From positions 430,443 through 494,442 of the forward strand of contig MNCI01000970.1 in assembly GCA_015680685.1 (NCBI GenBank): 64,000 nt of DNA. Reading direction: 5' to 3'. The translations under genes and the position numbers were made by a program. This stretch comes from Gnetum montanum. Taxonomy: Eukaryota; Streptophyta; Gnetopsida; Gnetales; Gnetaceae. Below the pieces are notes generated by a model that was not told where the DNA came from, ran no database searches, and was given only the letters and a program-made list of their open reading frames with translations. Below are positions 54,181-64,000 of the stretch, in pieces (within the stretch, counting starts at the first letter, position 1; each line of letters begins with the position of its first letter).

Positions 54181-55400
54181 AAGTACAACACTACATATCA
54201 AATGCAATAAAAATGATTCTTAGTCATAACCTTGATAGCTCAACATCATGTTGTATAGTTATGATCTTGGAATTGTGCATACTACCTTAGAGTATTACCA
54301 GAAGGGAAAGGATGCATTTAGAAAGACTAAGAACCTTAATTGAACATGGTAGAATATAAACATAGGACACATGAAATACTTTCCAAATCCAAGTCTTACA
54401 ATTGACTTAAAATATATCACTAGATGACTCATCATTCCTCCATGAATGATCTAAGCTAGTATCATAGATTTAACTTCTAAAACAAACATGGGTAACTAGA
54501 CACCTGACATGATCAATGCATAGGAATACAACTATACAAATATACAAACCTTGACTACAATATAATACAATACAAGACATCTCATTAAGAAGTATCAAGA
54601 GATATTGGCTAAGAGAAGAAACCTCCTTATGTTTCTACTAAATATGGAAAGAAGCTTGACGCATAGGGTGTAAACATATGAATTTTATGAAGTTGGAGTT
54701 CCATGTCTATCATCCTTGAAGCTATTGATTCTACTTGTACAACAATCCCTACTCTCACAAGAGTGCTAATTGTCATTCCTCAACATCTTTCTAGAACTTC
54801 TTATGACTTCTCTTTTCCTACGAGAGCTTTCGTTGGATCAATTCAAACTCAATCACTGCATCATAAAGTTTCTCCTCTAGCTCCATGCATGGTCAACCTC
54901 AAAAAGTCTAAATCAAATAAATGTACATCCTCTATTTTTTCTAGATATCCTCTTCTACTTTCTTGAGTCTTCTGTTAAGAACTATGATCATTGCTTCCTG
55001 GTAGAGGATGTACATGTTTTATTATAGGTCCATATTCTTCAACAATGTGGATTTACTTGTGGCCATATGTTAGAGTTTGACATGTAAGGTGCCAAATTTC
55101 TTCTTCACCTCATTCTTTTTTCAAGTTATTCATTAATTAATTAGAGCTATAAGTTTGTGTAATTGATGTACATTAACATCCTAGGTTATCTAATTAATTA
55201 AATGAATCTTTTTAAGCTTATTAGTTTTCCTAGTAGTCTTCCTACTAGATGAATCTTTGTTAGCTTCTACTATAAGTTCCAATGTTATTTCTCTGTATGA
55301 AGATACTTTTCCTAACATTGGATCATGATTTGAATTTCATATTCCAACCTTTAGAGTTTTTGGAAAATGGATAGTACCCATTTTTCTTTTCTTTTCCTTT
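54181..55400. other. No recognisable gene
   Basis: AT-rich. An 87-codon frame at 54703-54966 is Ser/Thr/Leu-rich with no motif and no conserved copy. Confidence 0.45.
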
Positions 55401-56840
55401 TGACTCATTTTTTCAACTTTTCAGACTTATGCTTTAGAATCCTAATTTGTCACTCTAAGCTATCTTTCACAAAAATGGATTCTTCATCAACCTAGTGTGC
55501 CTAAAATAGTTCCATTTGAAGTTAGTCCAACCACACCTCTATAGTGATTGTGAAAGATGATGATACCAACAGTGTGATCTGTTTTAGTTGTTCATGTAAC
55601 CATCATACATGGACTTAGCTTCTCTACAACTTCCTTAGATAGAATGTTTTGTTAGCATTGGTGGTCTTCAACTTGACCCATACAATGATGACTTCAATGT
55701 CCATCATATCTTCAATGTTCCTTAACAATAATTTGACATCTAGATCAATTTTATTCACTTCTTCCACCTAGTAACTAGTTCAAAGTTGATCAATGGTTAC
55801 TTCAAGGTCTTTTGCCACATGTCAGACATTGTGCATGCTACATTTTGATCAATGTGAAGAAAAAATACTTCACAAAGGAACATGTAGTTATAACTAAACA
55901 AGGAAATCATAATGGACCATGGGTGGATAATCTAGTAAGGGAGAAAAAATTCACAAGAGATCCTTCCTTATAGCCTAACCACACATGATGCCTTTCATCA
56001 TGTTCAAGAAATTACTACCAAGATCTTGTGAACTCTCAACATGAATTATAGTAGCCTACCCCTTAGCTTCAACATGCATAATGGGTCAAACCCACCATTA
56101 GGAAGAGGTTCCTTATTCTTTCTAATGTTAAAACTTGATGGTTGGAAGATGGATCTGCTAGGCTATTGCACTTGTGTATGTTGAGATGCTTGAGATGTAG
56201 ATGATGCTCTTGTTTAGCATTAATGGAGCTAGTTTCAAGATCAGATATGAGATACCTCCATATAAGTCATCTCATCCTCCAAATTAGGTATGGTCCCAAT
56301 AACCTCTAGTTTTCATATTGAAGCTACCATTATTAAATTTTTCTAGTTCACCATTCTTGCTCTTGTACGATGTCTTTCCAAATAATTGACTATGTTTGCT
56401 AGCTCATAGGGTATTTGAATTAACCTTGAAAATGTATAGACCTCCATTTTATCTCTGCCCATATTCTCAATCTTCTTAATCAAAGCATTATAAAGAAAAT
56501 ATGAGATGTTGATGATGCACTTACCTCACATTATAGTCATAAATTTTGCTTCTCAAGTAAAGATACCTTATGATAGTTTGGTGGGAAAAATGTTATGAGT
56601 GATAATATTGTACATGGCATTATGAACTAAGGGAAGTTTTGACATTCTTACCTCGAATTTATCGATATTGAAGACCTTGAAGGAGACTTTTGGCCTAAGC
56701 TTGCACTCAATCTTGTGGGTTCATGATCACTAGTTATTCACTAGTTCATTTGGAAATCTAATGATTGTAGAGATTACCCATGTAGAGATAGGTATAAAAT
56801 CCCCTCCAAAAAAGTCATGACACCATCTCCTACAAGTATT
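55401..56840 (-). pseudogene. Decayed ORF2-like relic with coiled-coil side
   Basis: The minus strand from 56760 to 56390 has KVFNIDKFEVRMSKLPLVHN, HNIFPTK, KCIINISYFLYNALIKKIEN and SRLIQIPYELANIVNYL, the PF20167-like core. From about 55850 down to 55580 a Lys/Glu/Leu/Asn-rich helical stretch (LLLRNIEDMMDIEVII) stands where the B and C ORF2 have their coiled-coil. The core is duplicated, more decayed, at 1-470. Confidence 0.45.
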
Positions 56841-57734
56841 TTTTTGATTTATACTAAGTCTCCACATGTTCAATGAAGATCTAAGGAAACAACAACAACT
56901 TTTCTTAAATGCTCATAATCCCTTAGAGATAGCAAGCATTATTGAAGGCTTGCATATGAAGTTAAGAATCATCACTATTATTTCCTCTGCATGTTGTACA
57001 TCAATCATGTTGATTCATGTAACTCTACTATTACCAACATGCTCCCTCAAAATGTACACCTTCAATTAACTTGTGATAATCAACCTAGTCAAAAAAATAA
57101 GCATCACCATTACCACTAGAAGCTCTAGACAAATGCAATTACCGAAACCTCAAAAGGAAGTCATCAATTTAAGTTTGAGTAGCATCTCAATTAATAGCAC
57201 CTAACTATAAGCCTTCATGATGAAGTGGCCCTTTTCCCATCTTATTTTCTTTAGCTTCCTACTCTTCATTTGAATGATTAAATGAAAAGTTGTGTTTGGC
57301 CTCTTTCTCTACAATTCGATCTTAAAGATATTACATATGCAAAAAATCATATTCATTATACATAAATTCATGTCCCTTGAATAATATGCTTTCATTCTAT
57401 AGTCTCATGTTTATTAGGACATCTTTGAGATCATCTAATATAGCCATGAAGGAATCCCTAGAGAACTATCCATGAACATCTCTTCACCATCCCTACTTAT
57501 CTTGATGATAAGCTAGATCATATAGTGGAAGGATCACATCATTCAAATGTTTAAAGATGATAAAATTCCTTCTTCCTTTTTGATTTCTTCTAGAGGTTAT
57601 TGGTAAGTTCTTAGTACTTTCTTCCATCTCATTTGCATTCACAATCTACACATAGCACTAAGAAACATGAACTTGATTTGAATAAATGTTAAAATTAATA
57701 ATGTACAAGTATTTCTAGGAAATTCACCAATACC
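56841..57734. other. No recognisable gene
   Basis: AT-rich with short frames only. The 67-codon frame at 56866-57069 shows no motif. Confidence 0.45.
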
Positions 57735-58085
57735 TTACCTATAAACAACACTAATAATAGGAATCCTATTAGTTTTGGACTAACGGGTTATATTATACAA
57801 ATCATAGTATGATTCAGTTATAAGCATTAAAGATGATGTTGAGTGAATTGCGAAGAACATGTATATATCATTGCATTCAATAAATATAAAAGAGGTTTTG
57901 ATAAATGTAATATAATTAAAACCATTTTTATTAGAGTGTGTTATGAAAAAATATTTGTAATTTCATATTTTATAATTTTATAAATTTTATAATTATAAGA
58001 AACAAAACAATAATAAACACATATGCATCATAATCCCTTTTGGAAATAAGTGCAATGCTCATGCTGCAATCTCTCTCAAGGATAG
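57735..58085. repeat. Dispersed repeat copy 2, cut by element E
   Basis: Homologous to 53830-54180. The copy ends in ctctcaaggatag, exactly where the E LTR begins. Confidence 0.65.
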
Positions 58086-58983
58086 TGATAAACCCAAAAA
58101 TTGTTTCAGTTTTAACACTGTAAAGTAGTAGTTTAATTTTTTTAGTGTTTTTATATATCCAAGATAATCAATTCTAGAAGCATATATCAAAAAGTGCTAA
58201 TTTTCCTTTTTTGCTTATTTACCGTAGGTAATCGTGATAGTGATGAAAATCAATATTGATACCACTGATTTACATGGCATTAGCAATAAGGATTGATAGC
58301 TAAGTTTCGGTGGGTATTGATTCAAAAAGCAATCTAAGATATTGAATTATGCCAAAATGGATGACTTGCAATGATATTTGAGGATGGTAGAATCAATGAT
58401 CTACTTTGATGGAGCTCTAGATTGATTGATATCAAATTCTTCGATATCAATCCATTATCCAAATGATTATTTTTGTATTACATTCATAGTATAAATATGG
58501 GTCCCAATTCTATATTATGGGGGGGAAGAAATCAAGAGAAAACCCATGTCAAATTAAACCTTTGTTTGTGCTTTGAGTTATTAAGGAAGAGTGTTGATGC
58601 TTTCTGTTAATCAACAACTAATCAAGTTGTTGCACTGTGAAGATAGTAGAGAATTGTCACAAATTAGGTGATGTCTCCTTTGCACTCTTCCATATTTTCA
58701 ATGAATTTATTTAATTTCAATTTGATTTTATTAGTTGTGTTCATATTTGAACTTAATATTTGAAGTTAAGGTGGATCATAGTTGATTTTACGTATGAGCG
58801 ATAGTCGGTGTGGTGTCTTCAATTGAATTCAACTCTAATTGTTGTTTGCCTTGATGATCTTTTTGACTTTTGAACCATTCTTTCACAAATACGACTCATG
58901 GTTTAGTCATAGATGAGGTGACTTCTATACAATGAACGATAATCACTAAGGTAATCTAGCACCAAATTTTTCTTGGCTCATCA
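58086..58983 (+). repeat. Element E 5' LTR
   Basis: 898 bp from TGATAAACCC to GGCTCATCA. The CTCATCA end is the same as in A, B and C. The TATA box GTATAAATATGGG is at about 58490-58502. Confidence 0.7.
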
Positions 58984-59010
58984 ATTTGGTGCTATTTCCA
59001 AGGAGGCCAA
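58984..59010 (+). other. Primer-binding site of element E
   Basis: atTTGGTGCTATTTCCAAGG starts one base after the LTR and resembles the A and B sites (TTGGTGCC.TTGC..GG) with transitions. Confidence 0.6.
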
Positions 59011-59837
59011 TAGAGTTAATAGACATTAAGGGTCTACACATTTTAAACTTATTCTATAAATTTAATGTTTTTTAGGGACACTTGAATTTTATTTTCTATT
59101 TTATTTTATTTTCCTTTAAGTTTTAGAAATTGTTTATTTTAATTATTTTTCTTGCATTAACAAATTTAAAAATAAAGAAAAAGTAAAATCATAGGAATAA
59201 GTTCCTCTTGTTGCTCAACTAGTAGAGACCATTAAGAAATTTATGATTAAAGTAGAAATAGCAAGAGTTATTAAATCAGTTTGTAGAGTGTTAGGTCTAG
59301 TAGCTCATGAATGTGCTAAAGAAGAGTGTGATTGTTAAATGAAAATAGTCAAACAATCATGAAACCCAACATAAATCCAACCCTCTAGAAATATTATAAG
59401 TCTATATAAACATCCAAAAGATACTTCCAAAAAAATTAAGAGGAACAAGTACCAAATTTTAACTCTTCTTCTTCTTATGTAAATCAAGATCCTATAATAG
59501 GAGGGAAACAAACACATAGCAATTTTTGTAGAAATTTTAATCCATTATTTAACATTTCAACTTCTATAATACCAATCATGACTTCAACCCTAGTAGCAAG
59601 ATCCTAGAATTTAAATGCTACTCAAATTTTAACTAAAGTGACTACCCAACTTGTTAATGCTTCAATTTTATAACCTCAAATTTCACTACCAGCCTCTATT
59701 TCTATACCAGGTCCTATCGTAATCCTAATAGCAAACACTACTTTTACAATGGGATCATCTTTCCATCATACACCTCCTCCATTCTCTCTAGGGTCCATTC
59801 CTCTTTCCTTTTGGTAGTCTAAGTTTTAATATTCCAA
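59011..59837. other. Element E leader
   Basis: T/A-rich 5' untranslated stretch with short broken frames. No other feature is seen. Confidence 0.5.
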
Positions 59838-60640
59838 CTTGGCAAGCCCACCAAGGACAAACTCTTGGGGAACCAAAGGACACCAATCGTACCTCAAGGA
59901 CCATTAATTTTTCCACAAGGAACAGATGTAGAACTTAAGAATATTCATTTATTTCCTACCTTTAAGAAAACAAATGATGAGAACTCAATCGCTCACATCA
60001 GAGAATTCAAAATCACATTAGCAATGTTAGCAACACAAAGTGCTTATAGGACTAAGATGATTACTTTTAAATCAAATTTGAAGGATAAAGCTGACTTTTG
60101 GCTATAAATCCTTAGGACACAAATTAGTTCATGAGATGAATTTAAGGAAGCTTTTCTCCAAATGTTTCTCTCTAATGATAGGTTGTATTCATTAAGAAAA
60201 TAATTAATGAGTTTTATGCAACATGAAGATGAAGATTATGAAAGTACTTTTGATATGTTCAAGGGATTATTTTTGGAAAATCCAAATCACATATTTCTAG
60301 CCCATCAACTTATCCAAATCTTTGCAGAAGGATTGTTACCCTATTGTAGGAAAAATGTTGACTTTGCATGTGATGGAAGTATTTTGAATTTAACACCAGA
60401 AGATGGTTGGAGGATTATATATTCATTACTAGACCAAAGTAAAAGATTGCCAAAACCCAACATTATGCAAGGTATGACCCAACAAACAAAGAAATTGAAT
60501 AAGAAAGTAGATGACTTAACATGATTGATTATAAAACAAGCTTATGGATTTCAAAGTGAAGCATGTAACATTTGTGGTAGTCCACAACATGACTACACCA
60601 CTTGTCCAACCCTATGTATTTTCATGAAGAAGCACAAGAA
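59838..60640 (+). pseudogene. Element E gag with zinc knuckle
   Basis: Blocks LKNIHLFPTFKKTNDENSIA, YRTKMITFKSNLKDKADFWL, a stop, EFKEAFLQMFLSNDRLYSL, a stop, then a 105-codon open frame (60207-60524) with FAEGLLPYCRKNVDFACDGS and LDQSKRLPKP. The zinc knuckle CNICGSPQHDYTTCP is at about 60569-60613, with intact C-x2-C-x4-H-x4-C. Order and spacing are those of Athila gag. At least three stops disable it. Confidence 0.8.
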
Positions 60641-61290
60641 ATAGTAAAGGCTTTTCAACAATATAAAAGACAACCAATAATGAGTTTTCCACAAAGACCA
60701 CCTTACCAACAAAAATATCCTCAAAATAATTTTAGACAATTCAAAAGCCCAACTAATGAACATTTGGATAAGCATACCTAAACCCTTAATTCCTTCATTG
60801 AGAAAAGTAGATAGTTCATGAGTGAAACACAAAGAAGATTTTAAGACCTAACCAAGAATAAACTACCATCCCAAACTAACCTAAATCCAACATCTTAAAG
60901 GAAAGGAAAAGAATAATTACATTTTGTCACTACTAGAAGTGGAAAAACAATATAGCCTAAATCTCAAAAGAAGGTTAGATTTCAAGAAATAGTGACATAA
61001 GAAGAATTCCAACCACACATAGTGATTGAGAGAGATGAAGATCAACCAAGTGAGGAAAAAGAAATACCTCATAGACAAGTAAATTTACCTCCTTTTCCTA
61101 AATGGTTATAGCAATATTTTACAAGTAAAGCCCATCTTGAAAAAATGTTTAGTGAATTATATTTGCATGTCCCTTTAGAACAAGTAGTAAAAGACACATC
61201 TCTATAAGTACTTAAAGAAATTATGTACTAAAAGAAGAAAAGGAAAGATTCCTAAATAGGTTTATTTAGTTGATAATCTTTCTCAACTTA
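60641..61290 (+). pseudogene. Element E gag-to-protease linker
   Basis: Gln/Lys/Pro-rich broken frames with several stops. I see no domain. Confidence 0.5.
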
Positions 61291-62210
61291 TAAAAAGTCA
61301 TGAAGTCCCAAAATATCAGGATTCTAGAGTTCCTACTATCCCAATTAAAATAAATGGTCAATTCATTAAAAATGCCTTATTGGATTTAGGAGCTAGTATT
61401 AATATTATGCCATTAGAAATGGCTAGGTCAATTGATTTAAAGGATATAAAGAGAGTAAATATGATAATATCTTTGGTTGATGGATAAAATGTAAAACCCA
61501 TAGGAATAATAGAAGTAGAGAAAGGGAAATATCCAATTGATTTTGTAGTTTTGTGTGACATCTCATTCCTGAATGTCATGGAAAAAATTAAATATATGTT
61601 ATATTAGACATTATGCATAAGAAGACAATATACCAACCATCAAATATATGTAACATTTGACATAATGCATAAATAAAATAATAGGGAAAATGTAGAAAGA
61701 GAAAAAATGAATGCTTTATTAATTTGGAATAAAGTATCTGGATCATGCTCTAAGAGTGTTCCTTGGGGCTTTTCCTCCTTTGGCATCTATCCTTTAGAGG
61801 CATTCTATCACTACCATCGTGGTTAGACATATTACCAACTAGAAGGGATGACCAGTCCTCTTCCTGTCTTGCTTGACTTGGCACCTGTGACTTACCATTC
61901 CAAGCTCTACCACTTCATGGTACCACAACCTCTAACCCCAAGTATAAATTCCTTAGTTCAAACCCCCAAAGTTGACCTCAAGGGACATATACATTATTAC
62001 AATGCACCCTTTTGGGTCTTTTTATGATAACAATAACATTTTCTATGAAGAGGCATCCTCTTCGTTATGCAACAGCATCATTGGAAATGGGGATGTAACA
62101 TTTTGAAAGTCAAGGATATGAATTGTTTCCCTATCATATTAGGTAGACCATGGTTATCAATACCTAATGTAGTAATTAATTGTAGATCAAGATAAATTTA
62201 ATTATCTTTT
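61291..62210 (+). pseudogene. Element E aspartic protease, split by a solo LTR
   Basis: VPTIPIKINGQFIKNALLDL, GASINIMPLEMARSIDL and GIIEVEKGKYPIDFVVL (61330-61553) are followed after the 547-bp insertion by MNCFPIILGRPWLSIPNVVI (62118-62180). Aspartate-leucine-glycine in place of D-S/T-G is the usual Athila form. The reading frame on the two sides of the insertion is in register, with one stop at 61486. Confidence 0.8.
61554..62100. mobile_element. Solo LTR, 547 bp, in the element E protease
   Basis: Starts TGTGACATC and ends GATGTAACA, imperfect inverted ends of nine bases. It is flanked by TTTTG on both sides (61549-61553 and 62101-62105). It has no coding content, and the frame of the host protease is interrupted exactly at its borders. 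Orientation cannot be told from the ends. No second copy is seen in the window. Confidence 0.85.
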
Positions 62211-63400
62211 CCTAATCTTACTTTTGTGCTTAATATATATGATAAGGTGAAAGAAGACTAATTAAACAATGACTTAAAGGAGAAAAGAATGCTTTACACA
62301 AAACCCACTTCAGCTATGACCCAAGATAGAGAAACCTTATTACTAAATAATTTTGAGGAAGGACCTTTAGACCTCTCTACAAAGGATCAACAAGATTTCC
62401 TTGATCAAATTCTGAATTTAGGCTCAGGGAATATTGGAGAAACAATTCAACCTCTAGATAATGATTCTTTGGATCTTAGAGAATTACCTAGTACACTTAA
62501 GTATATTTCTCTAGAGCATAATAAACCATTAATAATAAATTTCCAACTAATTGATGAGCAAGAAGAAAAATTGTTAGAAGTCTTACATAGAAAATCTAAG
62601 GCGTTTGCATGGAGTTATGAGGACCTTCATCAAGGAATCTCACCCAACATCTACCAAAATCATATCTACTTAGAAGACAATGTAAAACCAATAAGAATTC
62701 CCCCAAGATGAATTAATCTAGCACTCAAACAAATAGTTAAAGATGAAATTTCAAAACATTAAAAAGAGGGGATTATTTATCTAATAGCTAATAGTGAATG
62801 GGTAATTTTAGTTACTATAGTCCAAAAAAAGGATGGAAAATGGAGAGTTTGTGTAGATTATAGAAAATTAAATCAAAATAGAAAGAAATACTATTTTCCA
62901 TTACCTTATATAGATCAAATTTTGGAAAAATTAGAAGGACATGAATATTATTGTTTTCTAGATGGATTCAGTGGTTACAATCAAGTAGCCATTGCCCCTA
63001 AAGACCAACATAAAAGAACGTTTACATGTCCCTATGAAACTTGTTCTTACAGATGAATTCCTTTTTGCCTATGTAATGCACTAGCCACTTTCCAAAGAGT
63101 TGTGGTATCAGTATTCTTTGATATGTTAGAGGACATGTTGAAGTGTTTATGGATTACTTTTTGGTCTATGGAGACACTTATGAAGAAACATTGCAACATT
63201 TAGAATGTGTCTTGAATAGATGTATTAATAAAAATTTTAAATTAACTTGGGAAAAGAGTCACTTGATGGTTACAAATGGCATAGTATTAGGACATATAGT
63301 TTCTAAGGATGGGATAAGGATGAATGAAAAAAAAGTAAAGGTAATATCTACACTCCCAACTCTAACTAATTTAAAAACTCTTTGATTCTTTCTAGGACAT
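62211..63400 (+). pseudogene. Element E reverse transcriptase
   Basis: A 140-codon open frame (62289-62711) holds the protease-RT linker and the RT start (LPSTLKYISLEHNKPLIINF, EEKLLEVLHRKSKAFAWS, ISPNIYQNHIYLEDNVKP). After a stop the domain goes on with KEGIIYLIANSEWVI, WRVCVDYRKLNQN, GHEYYCFLDGFSGYNQVAIA and LCNALATFQR, with one frameshift near 63120. The catalytic FMDD is FMDY (63146-63157). The 80-codon frame 63143-63385 gives the palm/thumb side (HLECVLNRCINKNFKLTWEK, GIVLGHIVSKDGI). The block order is a full Athila RT. Confidence 0.88.
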
Positions 63401-64000
63401 GTTGGATATAATAAAGGGTTTATCAAGGACTTTTCAAAAATTGCTAAACCATTATACATGCTCCTAGAAAAGGATGCTCCACTTGTATCAACTAATGATG
63501 GTAGAGAAGAGTTCCTAGAATTAAAGAAATAAGTAATTACCTTTCCTATATTAAATGCACCTAACTAGGATTTTCCATTTGATTTGATGTGTGATGCTAG
63601 TGACATTGTAGTAGGGGTAGTTTTAGGATAATATATTGATCATACGCCATGAGTTATTTATTATGTGTCTAAAAGTCCAGACCAAGCCCAATTAAATTAT
63701 ACAATTACAGAAAAAGAATTGTTAGCTATTTTATATGCTTTAGATAAATTTTGACATTATTTAATAGGATATAAAACTAGAGTGTATATTAATCATTCAT
63801 CCATTAAATCCTTGGCTACTAAGAAAATAGAAAATGCAAAAATTATGAGATGGTGCTTATTACTCCAAGAATTTGACCTTGATATTCTAGATAAAAGAGG
63901 TCAAGAAAATGTAGTGGTAATTAATCTTTCAAGATTAGAAACTAGAGATGGATATAAAACACAAGGAGCCTTTCATGATGAATTCCCTAATGAACAACTC
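63401..64000 (+). pseudogene. Element E RNase H, to the window edge
   Basis: FLGHVGYNKGFIKDFSKIAK leads into FDLMCDASDIVVGVVLG (first catalytic Asp), VIYYVSKSPDQAQLNYTITE and KELLAILYALDKF (catalytic Glu), then YINHSSIKSL, where the third catalytic Asp has become Asn, and LDKRGQENVV. Stops at 63531, 63568, 63629 and 63752 interrupt it. The integrase would start just beyond 64000. Confidence 0.85.

Larger units (their letters stand above)
58086..64000 (+). mobile_element. Element E: Athila-like LTR retrotransposon, 5' part, runs off the window
   Basis: 5' LTR, PBS, gag with zinc knuckle, protease, RT and RNase H follow in the normal order on the plus strand. Coding parts have scattered stops, but every catalytic domain is recognisable. 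Integrase, ORF2 and 3' LTR, if present, lie beyond 64000. The expected target duplication would be GATAG. It carries a solo LTR in the protease (61554-62100). Confidence 0.85.

Overview
The window is non-coding-rich, AT-rich nuclear DNA of a seed plant. It is built from layers of LTR retrotransposons that have inserted into one another, and it holds one candidate cellular gene. Plant origin is supported by Athila-type and Tekay-type Ty3/gypsy coding relics, primer-binding sites of the Athila type, a tRNA-derived SINE and a plant-type TATA promoter. Heavy CG-to-TG/CA decay, nested insertions and many very old relics fit a large, slowly purged genome; a gymnosperm is possible but not shown. Three short N runs mark assembly joins.

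Layout. 1-3.7 kb: an old ORF2-like relic (minus), a microsatellite and a decayed gag-protease (plus). 3.7-7.3 kb: a minus-strand Tekay-like gypsy relic with gag, protease, RT, RNase H and integrase all still recognisable. 7.3-11.2 kb: no gene; local tandem repeats. 11.2-49.5 kb: a tandem segmental duplication, U1 (about 11225-30706) and U2 (about 30720-49480). Each unit holds a small gene or its ruin, a minus-strand integrase C-terminus, a SINE and an old gag. U1 was then hit by element A (13343-20012, TSD CCTAC) and element B (20673-29613, TSD ATAAT). U2 was hit by element C (33354-45856, TSD ATCTT), and element D (34731-41708, TSD CCCAC) landed inside C. Each insertion has an empty site in the other unit. 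49.5-58.1 kb: old relics, a minus-strand promoter-like stretch with telo-box motifs and another ORF2-like relic. 58.1-64 kb: the 5' LTR, gag, protease, RT and RNase H of an Athila-like element (E), running off the right edge and carrying a 547-bp solo LTR in its protease.

A, B and C are one family. They share TGATGA...TCATCA LTR ends, an Athila-type PBS, a gag ORF, a second in-frame ORF with a zinc knuckle, no pol at all, and a distal ORF2 of the putative plant transposon protein type (Pfam PF20167 by my reading) with a coiled-coil tail. They look non-autonomous. Element E, with similar LTR ends and PBS plus a full pol order, is the kind of element that could have mobilised them. D is a separate pol-less family with a retropepsin-like ORF only.

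The one candidate cellular gene lies near 31.2-32.0 kb. It has a TATA box, a 144-codon ORF, a poly(A) signal, and a signal-peptide-like stretch in a different frame that may be joined by a 152-bp intron. Its U1 copy keeps the promoter and 5' leader but has lost the coding region.
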